DNA of 64,000 nucleotides. It comes from SIG440 sp045645485 (GTDB lineage: Bacteria; Bacillota; Clostridia; Monoglobales; Monoglobaceae). The stretch is taken from NCBI GenBank assembly GCA_045645485.1, contig JAZRIX010000020.1, positions 1 to 64,000 of the forward strand, in the 5' to 3' direction. Below, one piece after another: positions 7,942-15,249 of the stretch. The notes under the pieces are model-generated. The model was given only the letters and a program-made list of their open reading frames with translations. It was not told the origin of the DNA and did no database searches. Numbering within the stretch: the stretch's first letter is position 1; each line of letters opens with the position of its first letter. The position numbers and the translations under genes are program-made.

Positions 7942-7965
7942 TCCGCGACACAAAAGTGCCGCGGA
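7942..7965. terminator. Bidirectional terminator of the FG-GAP protein gene
   Basis: TCCGCGACAC and GTGCCGCGGA form a 10-bp stem with one mismatch around AAAA, with A6 before and T6 after. It lies 37 nt past the stop of the minus-strand gene ending at 8002. Confidence 0.85.
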
Positions 7966-8001
7966 TTTTTTGCGTTCAATATACAGTTTTTCCCTTATTG
8001 A

Positions 8002-10788
8002 TTACTCAAACTCAACTTTTACTTCTGTTACACGGGGAGTACCACATCCGCAATAAGCACCAAGCTCAAGTTTATACTGAATGTAACCTTTAAGGTTGAG
8101 ACCGGAAATATCCGCTCCGTTCTCAAAAGATTCACTCCATTCGGCATTTTCCAGTGCTTCAGCACTGTCCGCACATCTGAGTTGCACTTTTACCCACGTT
8201 TTTTTGCCGTTTTCAGCTACCCAGCTGATTTTGTCAGCCTTTGTATCAGCTTTATATGCTTCAGAGATATAGTATTCCGAGTTTCCTCTGTCCATAATGT
8301 TTCCTATGTCAACGGTGCAAGCTCCGTGAGGTCCGCGACAGGGAAGAAGAGTCACTCTTTCCTCGTTTATACCGTCCTCACCGCCCCAGTAGATGACCGA
8401 ATTATTTACGTGATTTCCTGCTGTTTTGTGATTTACAACCACAAGGTCAATATATCCGTCACCGTTAAAGTCACCCGAAATACAGCCTGTGGCAGAGTGC
8501 GTTCTGATTTTTTGATAGTCGTAACGACTGAATGAACCATCATCCTTGCCGAAATAAAGTGTGGAGTCCACATCACGGCTTCTTCCGCCATGATATGCGG
8601 CTGAAAAGACGTCAAGGTTTCCGTCACCGTTGAAGTCGTTGACTGTCAGGTCATTTGAACAGAATACGGGAAGCTGACACTTTCTGTTGTCGCTGTAACC
8701 CTTTTCACTGCCCCAGTATACGGTCAGGTATGTTTCTTTCACGTTGTCTTTGCCCTTGGAATGGGATCCTGAACAGATAATATCAAGATAACCGTTGCCT
8801 GTAAGGTCTGCCGCATTACCCGTTACAACGCCGTCTGTTGCAAGCTCCTGACGGTTTTCCCAGCTGAAACCATCGGGTCCGCCCCAGAGAATTGATGTTC
8901 TTGAGCCTGCCACCTGAGGGACAAAAAGGTCAAGCCAGCCGTCGTTATTGAAGTCTGCGGCAAATATCCAGCGAGGTCCTCCAAACTCACGAAGACGTTT
9001 CGATTCTGCCTCGATGTAATCTATCGCAACGCTGTCACGTTTCTTTTGTTTGTGAATACATTCTTCGGGGTGGTCTCCTAAGATTATTCTTTCAGCTTTT
9101 CCGGCATAACCGTCAGGACCGCCCTTAACCCAGAACAGCTCACGACAACTGATTCCGGTGAAAATCATATCAATATAACCCGTATGACGGAAGTCGCCTG
9201 TTGCACAGCCGTGGCTCATAACAGTATCCATTGCTGTCTTTTTTTTAGGTGAAAATTCGCCGTTCTTGCCCCAGAAAATATTTGCACCAGGGTCAAGTGT
9301 GGGAGCATTTTCAGCACAGTTCACAACAACAATCTCAGGCTGACCGTCATCATTGAGGTCAACGGGAACACAGTCAACCGCCGCACAACCGGGGAGAGCC
9401 ACAACACGTTCAATGCTGTAACCGTCTTCTCCGCCAAGAAAGAACGAAATATTCTCAAGACCAAGAGGACTTTCACCTTCATGGTTGATAACCGCAATCT
9501 GACGTCTTCCGTCAGTATATGTTTTTCCGGTAATAATACAAGTTGCTTCTTCAGCAGGAATCCGCTTCACAAGCTCAGCTTTTTTATCCTTTGAGAAACG
9601 GTACACATCGTTTGTAACGTTTAAATCCTTTTCCGTACTGCTCTGTGTCACAAAAAGCAGATTTTCGCCCTCCTTTTCGGCGGCTCCGATGTGCATTGCT
9701 CTTGCCGCTCTGACAGGGATTCTTGTTGCCTTTGCCACATCATAACAGTCTTTTTCCCAAAGCACAAGGCAGTCATTCACAATCTCAAAGTCAGTACCCA
9801 CAGCAATAGCAATATCGCAGGTGCCCCCGCCTGTCAGATCACCGCAGGTTGCATGCATTGCACCGTAGCCTGCAAACATAATGTCCTTGCACCAACGGTT
9901 TGCATCAACAACATCACAACATTCAATTCTCATTTCTTCAACAACATTTCTGTCCTTGTCAAAGCTTTCAAAAACTGCAACGTTATCCTCTGCGCGGAAC
10001 ACAACGGTTTTGTCCTTAAGCTTCAGTACATCACACTTCCAGGGAACCCAGCGGAAAAGCTTTCTTCCTATCGTTGTAGAACCCGTACGGGAGTCAGTAA
10101 ACGTGATTTCCTTGCCGAAATCTGTCTTGTTGTCGGCACTGAGACCCTCCGGTGAACCCCAGAAAACTGTCATTGCCGCAGTGTCACCGTTCATAATATA
10201 GAGGTCGTCATAGCCGTCACCGTCAAGGTCGCCTGCCGCCATAGAAAGACACTTTGCATCAATCTTTTCGTATTTGTTTGCTTCAATGCCCAACTCACCG
10301 TTGTAGAATATACGCAGTTCGTTTTCACTCTGGAACGCAAGAGACTGTTTTCCGCATCCGTTGAAATCACCTGCAGCAACACACATTGAATTGGGAACAC
10401 GAAGCTCTGTGCAATATTTTTCACTTAAACCTTCATCGGATGCAAAAAAAATTCTTGCAGAAATATCTGTATGTACACCGTCATGCTGGCAGCAAACAAT
10501 CAAATCCTCTGTTCCGTCACCCGTAAGATCAGCAAAAACCGCATTAAAAGCACCTTCGCCGGGCAAAATTATAGGTTTTTCAGCATCAAGACCGTCATAA
10601 ATATGCAAATTCGGACGCTCATTCATACTGTGACTGTTGGCAATGGGAATGTCAGGATACCCGTCACCGTTTATATCAAAGTTAAATATTCTCTGAAGAG
10701 TTCCGCCCTTGGAAACAAAAAGATTTTGTCCGCCGCTTCCGAAAGTACCCTTTCTGAATTCCTCAAAGCCTTTTTTCGTCCAACTCAT
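8002..10788 (-). CDS. Large FG-GAP/VCBS repeat protein without signal peptide
   Basis: A 928-residue protein built from about eleven calcium-loop-like repeats, each with a core D-x-N/T-G-D/N-G-x-x-D (DINGDGYPD, DLTGDGTED, DLDGDGYDD, DFNNDGWLD, DLTGNGYLD, DFNGDGNLD, DFNGDGYID and others). Such repeats fold as a beta-propeller and bind Ca2+. The family is usually extracellular and used in adhesion, glycan binding or as an enzyme scaffold. Here the start is the ATG at 10788, set by AAAGGAG upstream, and MSWTKKGFEEF is not a signal peptide, which is odd. A 32-codon upstream extension is open but lacks a ribosome binding site. It has its own promoter and terminator. The function is unknown. Confidence 0.85.
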   Translation of the reverse strand: MSWTKKGFEEFRKGTFGSGGQNLFVSKGGTLQRIFNFDINGDGYPDIPIANSHSMNERPNLHIYDGLDAEKPIILPGEGAFNAVFADLTGDGTEDLIVCCQHDGVHTDISARIFFASDEGLSEKYCTELRVPNSMCVAAGDFNGCGKQSLAFQSENELRIFYNGELGIEANKYEKIDAKCLSMAAGDLDGDGYDDLYIMNGDTAAMTVFWGSPEGLSADNKTDFGKEITFTDSRTGSTTIGRKLFRWVPWKCDVLKLKDKTVVFRAEDNVAVFESFDKDRNVVEEMRIECCDVVDANRWCKDIMFAGYGAMHATCGDLTGGGTCDIAIAVGTDFEIVNDCLVLWEKDCYDVAKATRIPVRAARAMHIGAAEKEGENLLFVTQSSTEKDLNVTNDVYRFSKDKKAELVKRIPAEEATCIITGKTYTDGRRQIAVINHEGESPLGLENISFFLGGEDGYSIERVVALPGCAAVDCVPVDLNDDGQPEIVVVNCAENAPTLDPGANIFWGKNGEFSPKKKTAMDTVMSHGCATGDFRHTGYIDMIFTGISCRELFWVKGGPDGYAGKAERIILGDHPEECIHKQKKRDSVAIDYIEAESKRLREFGGPRWIFAADFNNDGWLDLFVPQVAGSRTSILWGGPDGFSWENRQELATDGVVTGNAADLTGNGYLDIICSGSHSKGKDNVKETYLTVYWGSEKGYSDNRKCQLPVFCSNDLTVNDFNGDGNLDVFSAAYHGGRSRDVDSTLYFGKDDGSFSRYDYQKIRTHSATGCISGDFNGDGYIDLVVVNHKTAGNHVNNSVIYWGGEDGINEERVTLLPCRGPHGACTVDIGNIMDRGNSEYYISEAYKADTKADKISWVAENGKKTWVKVQLRCADSAEALENAEWSESFENGADISGLNLKGYIQYKLELGAYCGCGTPRVTEVKVEFE

Positions 10789-10834
10789 ATCAATATCTCC
10801 TTTTATTCTTGAATAAGTTCGGTGTAATAACTGT

Positions 10835-10863
10835 ATTTTATCAAAGCAAAATTTCAATGTCAA
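10835..10863 (-). promoter_or_regulatory. Promoter of the FG-GAP protein gene
   Basis: Minus strand: TTGACA (10863-10858), 17-bp spacer, TAAAAT (10840-10835). It lies inside the longer open frame, which supports the internal ATG at 10788 as the true start. Confidence 0.8.
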
Positions 10864-10931
10864 CAAATTTAAAAAAATATTCACAATTGTGCAGATTTTT
10901 TACGATTGTACAAATAAAACTCAAAAACAAG

Positions 10932-10960
10932 TTGCACAATTCGACATATTGTGATATAAT
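10932..10960 (+). promoter_or_regulatory. Promoter of the zinc-ribbon/DUF2085 pair
   Basis: TTGCAC (10932-10937), 17-bp spacer, TATAAT (10955-10960). Confidence 0.8.
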
Positions 10961-11038
10961 AAATGTGTCTTAGAAAAACGTAAAGTACGTTTTTTTCATT
11001 AAAATGATTTTATAAACGGAAAAAGTGAGGTTTTTCAA

Positions 11039-11248
11039 ATGGTTTGTCCAAAATGTAACAGCAACAATTGTAGTATTATCAATGAAGTAAATACCAAAGG
11101 CAAGGATTTTTCAGCATCAAAGGGTTGCTGCGGATGGTTGCTTTTCGGACCCCTCGGAATCCTTTGCGGTCTCTGCGGCCAGAACAAACAAACTATAAAT
11201 ACTAATTTCTGGGTTTGCTCAGATTGCGGAAACAAATGGAAGGCGTAA
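11039..11248 (+). CDS. Small zinc-ribbon protein
   Basis: A 69-residue protein with an N-terminal CPKC and a C-terminal CSDCG pair, which should form one zinc ribbon, around a Gly/Cys/Leu-rich hydrophobic centre (GCCGWLLFGPLGILCGLCG). That layout is common in small membrane-associated zinc-ribbon proteins of Clostridia with unknown function. GTGAGG lies 8 nt before the ATG. The next gene starts inside its 3' end, so the two are co-expressed. Confidence 0.8.
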   Translation: MVCPKCNSNNCSIINEVNTKGKDFSASKGCCGWLLFGPLGILCGLCGQNKQTINTNFWVCSDCGNKWKA

Positions 11249-11613
11249 CCAACAAATCCGACAGGCTTTGGATTTGTTTGATGACTCTTGGCGCAAGGCT
11301 GGGCTGTCACCAGCGACCTGAACGGAGCTTTTTTCTGAAAGGCTATCAGTTTCCGGTTTGTGCCAGATGTACGGGAATAATTGCTTCACAGCCTGTGGCA
11401 ATCATTCTTTTTCTTTTGGGTATGCGGCTGAACCTGTTTGTTGCAGCTTTATTGCTTGTTCCCATGGCTCTTGACGGCGGACTCCAATACCTTGGATGTT
11501 TTGAATCTACCAATACCAGAAGAGTGGTTACAGGCTTTGTCGGTTGTTTTGGACTGACATTTCTTTACTGTCAGGGAATACTTTATATTATGAAATTTTT
11601 TGCTGAATTATGA
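11236..11613 (+). CDS. DUF2085-family membrane protein
   Basis: About 125 residues from the ATG at 11236; a TTG at 11215 would extend it by seven residues. The conserved DUF2085 stretch is plain: CHQRPERSF followed by PVCARCTGI. Two to three hydrophobic segments follow (VAIILFLLGM, LFVAALLLVPMALDGG, GFVGCFGLTFLY). The family is an integral membrane protein with conserved Cys/His of unknown function. It overlaps the zinc-ribbon gene by 13 nt in another frame, so translation is coupled. Confidence 0.8.
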   Translation: MEGVTNKSDRLWICLMTLGARLGCHQRPERSFFLKGYQFPVCARCTGIIASQPVAIILFLLGMRLNLFVAALLLVPMALDGGLQYLGCFESTNTRRVVTGFVGCFGLTFLYCQGILYIMKFFAEL

Positions 11614-11630
11614 ACTGTGAATATTACAAA

Positions 11631-11667
11631 AATAGGTGTTTAAAAACAATGTTTTTAAACACCTATT
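11631..11667. terminator. Bidirectional terminator between the DUF2085 and pfk genes
   Basis: AATAGGTGTTTAAAAAC pairs perfectly with GTTTTTAAACACCTATT around a 3-nt loop. It serves the two convergent genes. Confidence 0.8.
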
Positions 11668-11689
11668 CCATCAAGGGATATTTTAATTT

Positions 11690-12919
11690 TTACCATACCT
11701 TTGGCGCAAACTGAAGCTGACCCGAACAATACTTTATGTTTGGCTCGCCCTCAATCAAGGGCATTGCATAGCTTAAAAACTTGTCTGTCACACCAAAACC
11801 GTCATCTGAAATCATTTCAGCAGGAATTTTCTTTTCTACATTGGCAATCTCACGCACATCATAAGGAACAATGTCAATTTTGTAAGGCTTGTCCGAAAGT
11901 CTTTTGAAACCGGGCACAACCCCCGAAAGTCCGTCACAGGCAAATTTCACACCCGTATAACCTGCCGAAAATGCTTCTTCCACATCACAAAGAGATGCAC
12001 CGCTTGCCCAGCAACGTTGAAGAGTGCTTAGTTCAATGGAACGAACCTTCAATCCCAGACCTGAGGAGATGCTGTTGCGGACAATCTGTCCGACACCTCC
12101 CAGAACCGCATGACCGAATCTGTCATGTTCCTTGGGAACACCTGAATTGTCTTCAAGGATATATCCGCCGTTTTTGTCGTGAATTCCTTCCGACACAGCA
12201 ATCATAACGGTTTCCTGCTCACGGCTTACCTTTTCAACCTTTGAAAGAAAGCTGTCCATATCAAAGGCTACCTCAGGAAGGCAAACAATATCAGCCGCCT
12301 GTGTATTCGCGTCATTGGCAAGAGCCGCTGCAGCAGCAAGCCAGCCTGCATTTCTGCCCATTGCTTCAAGAACAATTACTGACGGCATTCTGTAAACCTC
12401 GGCATCCTTTTTCAGCTGACGCATCGAGTTTGCAATAAACTTTGCCGCAGAGCCATAACCCGGAGTGTGGTCGGTAAGTGCAAGGTCATTGTCAACGGTT
12501 TTGGGAACTCCGATAACTCTTATATCCGAACCGATTTCATCGGCATAGCGGCTCATTTTGTCAACAGTATCCATTGAATCATTTCCGCCGATACAGAAGA
12601 AATATCCAATATCATATTTTTTGAAAATCTCAAAAACTCTATCATAAAAAGCTCTGTCTTCCTCCAGCTTGGGAAGCTTTTTTCTGCAAGAGCCCAGATA
12701 AGAAGCAGGCGTCTGCTTCAGCAAATCCAGAAGTCCGTCCTCTCTGAAGCCTTCAAGAGACACGATTCTTCCTTCTTCAACGCCTTCAATACCGTAAAGT
12801 CCGCCATAGACCTTGCCTATTTTATCGCTGTTGTCAAAACCGCCCTTTATTACTCCTGCAAGAGAAGAGTTTATTACAGCCGTAGGACCTCCTGATTGAA
12901 TTACCAACAAATTTTTCAA
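11690..12919 (-). CDS. pfp: 6-phosphofructokinase, probably pyrophosphate-dependent
   Basis: A 409-residue phosphofructokinase. It phosphorylates fructose-6-phosphate in glycolysis. Motifs: NLLVIQSGGPTAVINSS at the N-terminus, IGGNDSMDT (the GGDDS-type loop of PPi enzymes rather than GGDGS of ATP enzymes), PKTVDNDL with the catalytic Asp, and GRNAGWLAA. The Asn/Asp at the second position of the GGxDS loop and PKTxDND favour PPi as phosphoryl donor; this is inference. The start is a TTG at 12919 set by AAAGGAG 8 nt upstream; an ATG ten codons earlier has no good binding site. It is monocistronic with its own promoter. Confidence 0.88.
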   Translation of the reverse strand: MKNLLVIQSGGPTAVINSSLAGVIKGGFDNSDKIGKVYGGLYGIEGVEEGRIVSLEGFREDGLLDLLKQTPASYLGSCRKKLPKLEEDRAFYDRVFEIFKKYDIGYFFCIGGNDSMDTVDKMSRYADEIGSDIRVIGVPKTVDNDLALTDHTPGYGSAAKFIANSMRQLKKDAEVYRMPSVIVLEAMGRNAGWLAAAAALANDANTQAADIVCLPEVAFDMDSFLSKVEKVSREQETVMIAVSEGIHDKNGGYILEDNSGVPKEHDRFGHAVLGGVGQIVRNSISSGLGLKVRSIELSTLQRCWASGASLCDVEEAFSAGYTGVKFACDGLSGVVPGFKRLSDKPYKIDIVPYDVREIANVEKKIPAEMISDDGFGVTDKFLSYAMPLIEGEPNIKYCSGQLQFAPKVW

Positions 12920-12960
12920 CTTACACACTCCTTTTCGAATTTGTTTCATAATTTCACTTT

Positions 12961-12989
12961 ATTATAATATATTTTCACTTCTATTACAA
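12961..12989 (-). promoter_or_regulatory. Promoter of the phosphofructokinase gene
   Basis: Minus strand: TTGTAA (12989-12984), 17-bp spacer, TATAAT (12966-12961). Confidence 0.75.
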
Positions 12990-13009
12990 CTAAAAATTTT
13001 TACAATAAT

Positions 13010-13038
13010 TTGACAACCCCTTTGTGATATGTTATAAT
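13010..13038 (+). promoter_or_regulatory. Promoter of the SDR gene
   Basis: TTGACA (13010-13015), 17-bp spacer, TATAAT (13033-13038): a perfect consensus. Confidence 0.85.
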
Positions 13039-13059
13039 TTTTACACAAAGGGAAGTGAA

Positions 13060-13821
13060 ATGATGAAGGCATTAATCACCGGAGCAAGCTCCGGAATCGG
13101 ACGTGAAATGGCAAAGATTCTGCACCAACGGGGCGCAGAGCTTATTCTTGCAGCACGGTCTGCCGACTGGCTTGAAGCTTTGAAAGCAGAGCTTGGAAGC
13201 AGAACCGAGGTTGTTGCTGTTGATCTGTCCGACCCACGGAATGCAACCGCTCTTTTTGAACAGGTGCGTGACAAGGGCGTTAATATCCTTATCAATAATG
13301 CAGGCTTCGGCACTCTGGGAGAATTTTCGGAAATCCCCCTTGAAAACGAGCTTGAAATGATAAATCTGAACGTCACATCCCTTCACATTCTTACAAAGCT
13401 TTTTCTTGAGGAATTCGAAAAATCAGATTCCGGGTACATAATGAACGTAGCCTCCATTGCAGGATTTCTGTCAGGACCCCTGATGGCAACCTATTATGCT
13501 ACAAAAGGGTATGTTCTCAAGCTCAGCCTTGCAATTTCTGAGGAACTTCGGCAAAAGAACAACAATGTTTCTGTTTCGGTTCTCTGTCCCGGACCCGTTG
13601 CCACAGATTTTGACAGCAGAGCAGGGGTAACATCCTCCCTGAAAGGACTGCCCGCAAAACGGGTAGCAGACTATGCTATAAGGCGAATGTTCAAAAAGAA
13701 AGCCCTGATTATTCCGGGCTTTTCCACCCGTGCAGGCATATTTTTTCAGCGTTTTGCCCCCAACGGTCTGCTGCTGAAGATTTGTTACGGTACCCAGAAC
13801 AAAAAAAGAACATCAAAATGA
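13060..13821 (+). CDS. Short-chain dehydrogenase/reductase (SDR)
   Basis: A 253-residue classical SDR. The nucleotide-binding motif TGASSGIG is at residues about 6-13, NNAGFG near 83, the catalytic Ser in NVASIAG, and YYATKGY supplies the Tyr-x-x-x-Lys pair. It should be an NAD(P)H-dependent carbonyl reductase or alcohol dehydrogenase; the resemblance is to the DltE/YqjQ-like group. The exact substrate is unknown. The start is one of two adjacent ATG codons (13060 or 13063) behind GGGAAG. The next gene, queT, has its own regulatory leader. Confidence 0.88.
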   Translation: MMKALITGASSGIGREMAKILHQRGAELILAARSADWLEALKAELGSRTEVVAVDLSDPRNATALFEQVRDKGVNILINNAGFGTLGEFSEIPLENELEMINLNVTSLHILTKLFLEEFEKSDSGYIMNVASIAGFLSGPLMATYYATKGYVLKLSLAISEELRQKNNNVSVSVLCPGPVATDFDSRAGVTSSLKGLPAKRVADYAIRRMFKKKALIIPGFSTRAGIFFQRFAPNGLLLKICYGTQNKKRTSK

Positions 13822-13837
13822 AAAAGCATCCCCAAAG

Positions 13838-13928
13838 TATCCCCTGACGGCGGAGGGAAAAATCCCCGTCAAAGTGAGTTCGAAACCATCCTCACTTGCC
13901 CCAAACAGGCTAAATCAAAACTAAGGAG
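13838..13928 (+). promoter_or_regulatory. Candidate preQ1-type riboswitch leader of queT
   Basis: The 116-nt leader before queT is structured. A GACG-n5-GGGA-AAAA-TCCC-CGTC hairpin (13846-13870) is followed by a 7-bp stem AAGTGAG (13872-13878) / CTCACTT (13891-13897) with the loop TTCGAAACCATC. Then comes a small GCC/GGC stem and an A-rich tail ending ACTAAGGAG, which contains the ribosome binding site. A tail of the AAACUAAGG type directly at the Shine-Dalgarno is a preQ1 riboswitch trait, and queT is a known preQ1-riboswitch target. The layout does not fit type I neatly; type III is the best guess. Confidence 0.6.
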
Positions 13929-13937
13929 AAAAAGAAA

Positions 13938-14429
13938 ATGAAAAACAATTCAAAAAGCTACATCCGTATGGGCGTGCACGCATCAGTGATTGCCGCTCTT
14001 TATACCGTTCTGACACTTTTGGCAAACCTTCTGGGTCTTGCAAACAACGCCGTTCAGGTTCGGTTTTCAGAAGCTCTGACCGTTCTTCCCGTCTACACCC
14101 CTGCGGCAATCCCCGGACTTTTTCTGGGTTGTCTGCTGTCCAATGTTCTGACGGGAGCACTTTTGCCCGACATAATTTTCGGAAGTCTGGCAACTCTTAT
14201 AGGAGCAATTTTCACACGTCTTCTGCGAAAATACAAGCTTCTTGCTCCGCTCCCCCCCATAATCTCAAATACTCTCATCATTCCTTTTGTTCTGGCATAT
14301 GTCTACAATTTTGAAGGCTCAATCTGGTATTTTGCACTGACGGTAGGAATAGGTGAAATTATTTCCTGCGGTGTTCTGGGATATATTTTTATGTCCGCAC
14401 TAAACCGCTTGGCAAAAAATATTTTTTGA
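13938..14429 (+). CDS. queT: QueT-type queuosine-precursor transporter (ECF S component)
   Basis: A 163-residue membrane protein with about five hydrophobic segments and the QueT signature NAVQVRFSEALTVLPVYTPAAIPGLFLGC, DIIFGSLATLIGA and a C-terminal GIGEIISCGVLGY. QueT is the substrate-binding subunit of an energy-coupling-factor transporter that takes up preQ0/preQ1-type precursors of queuosine. The shared ECF ATPases and T subunit are not in this window. The start ATG follows GGAG by 9 nt, and the binding site is embedded in the putative riboswitch, so translation is probably shut when preQ1 is plentiful. Confidence 0.88.
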   Translation: MKNNSKSYIRMGVHASVIAALYTVLTLLANLLGLANNAVQVRFSEALTVLPVYTPAAIPGLFLGCLLSNVLTGALLPDIIFGSLATLIGAIFTRLLRKYKLLAPLPPIISNTLIIPFVLAYVYNFEGSIWYFALTVGIGEIISCGVLGYIFMSALNRLAKNIF

Positions 14430-14436
14430 ACAAAAC

Positions 14437-14472
14437 GGCTGTGCCGCTCGCCTTACGGCCAGCGGCACAGCC
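14437..14472. terminator. Bidirectional terminator between queT and the kinase-like gene
   Basis: GGCTGTGCCGCTCGCC pairs with GGCCAGCGGCACAGCC around TTAC, with one bulge. The sequence is related to hairpins at 28633-28667 and 29973-30006. Confidence 0.8.
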
Positions 14473-14481
14473 ACCTTCTTG

Positions 14482-15231
14482 TTATTCGTAATCCACTACG
14501 TCAACCCACGAGAGAAGGAATTCTCTTTCTTGAGCGTTTCCTTTCACCGACTGTGAAGCCGCAACAATGGGCATCCACTTCTGTACATACTGTTTTGCAG
14601 TATCACTTTTTTTGCAGAATAAATCAAGATACTTGTTTGCCTTTTCTTCATCACCGTTGAGACAGAAAAGCAAGTAGCTTCTTGCCGCATCTGCTGATGC
14701 ATTACCCTGAGTTGCGTGTGACCAGTCAAGGATATATGCTTTTCCTTCGTCGTCAATTATAATGTTCGAAGGATTGAAATCGCCGTGACATACCTTTGTG
14801 TGCCTGGGCATACCCTCAAGGCGTGTATGCAGGTCATAGCGTGTTGTTGCATCAAGGGTTGTTTCGCTTATCTTGCGATTCATTTTGTCCTTCAGCTTGT
14901 TGAGAAGTGGTGATTTCTTTGAATGTACCTCAATCTGAAGATCAACAAAAAGTTCAAGGTATTCGTCGAATTTTTCTTCATTCTCCGTCATAAGCTGTGC
15001 AAGGGTTTTGCCATTGATAAATTCGGATACAATCGCCCACTTGCCATCAACCATTGTTACCTCAAGAATTTTGGGGATTTTAAGTCCTGTTTCCTCAATT
15101 CTTGCCTGATTCAACGCCTCGTTGAGAACATCTGCTTTTGAATAGTCTTCATTAAACACCTTCACGCAACGGTCTCCGTCACGGTATATTGTCTTATTTT
15201 TTCTTTCTGCTATAATTTTATCAAATTTCAT
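14482..15231 (-). CDS. Aminoglycoside-phosphotransferase-like kinase
   Basis: A 249-residue protein-kinase-fold small-molecule kinase. The catalytic loop CHGDFNPSNIII (residues about 152-163) and the metal-binding ILDWSHAT (about 172) are those of the APH/choline-kinase family. The N-lobe has VKVFNEDYSKADVLNEA with a likely Lys-Glu pair. Such enzymes phosphorylate antibiotics, choline, homoserine or sugars; nothing here tells which, and resistance should not be assumed. It lies 18 nt downstream of adhE on the same strand, so it may be read through from that transcript. Confidence 0.8.
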   Translation of the reverse strand: MKFDKIIAERKNKTIYRDGDRCVKVFNEDYSKADVLNEALNQARIEETGLKIPKILEVTMVDGKWAIVSEFINGKTLAQLMTENEEKFDEYLELFVDLQIEVHSKKSPLLNKLKDKMNRKISETTLDATTRYDLHTRLEGMPRHTKVCHGDFNPSNIIIDDEGKAYILDWSHATQGNASADAARSYLLFCLNGDEEKANKYLDLFCKKSDTAKQYVQKWMPIVAASQSVKGNAQEREFLLSWVDVVDYE

Positions 15232-15249
15232 AACTCGTTCCTCCTTTTT

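Noticed and set aside
13872..13928. Type I preQ1 riboswitch
   Set aside because: A single stem and A-rich tail would be needed; here a 16-nt insertion and an extra upstream hairpin break the type I pattern, so only a general preQ1-type call is made.
14482..15231. Antibiotic-resistance aminoglycoside kinase
   Set aside because: Only the general APH fold is visible; nothing distinguishes a resistance enzyme from a metabolic kinase, so resistance is not claimed.
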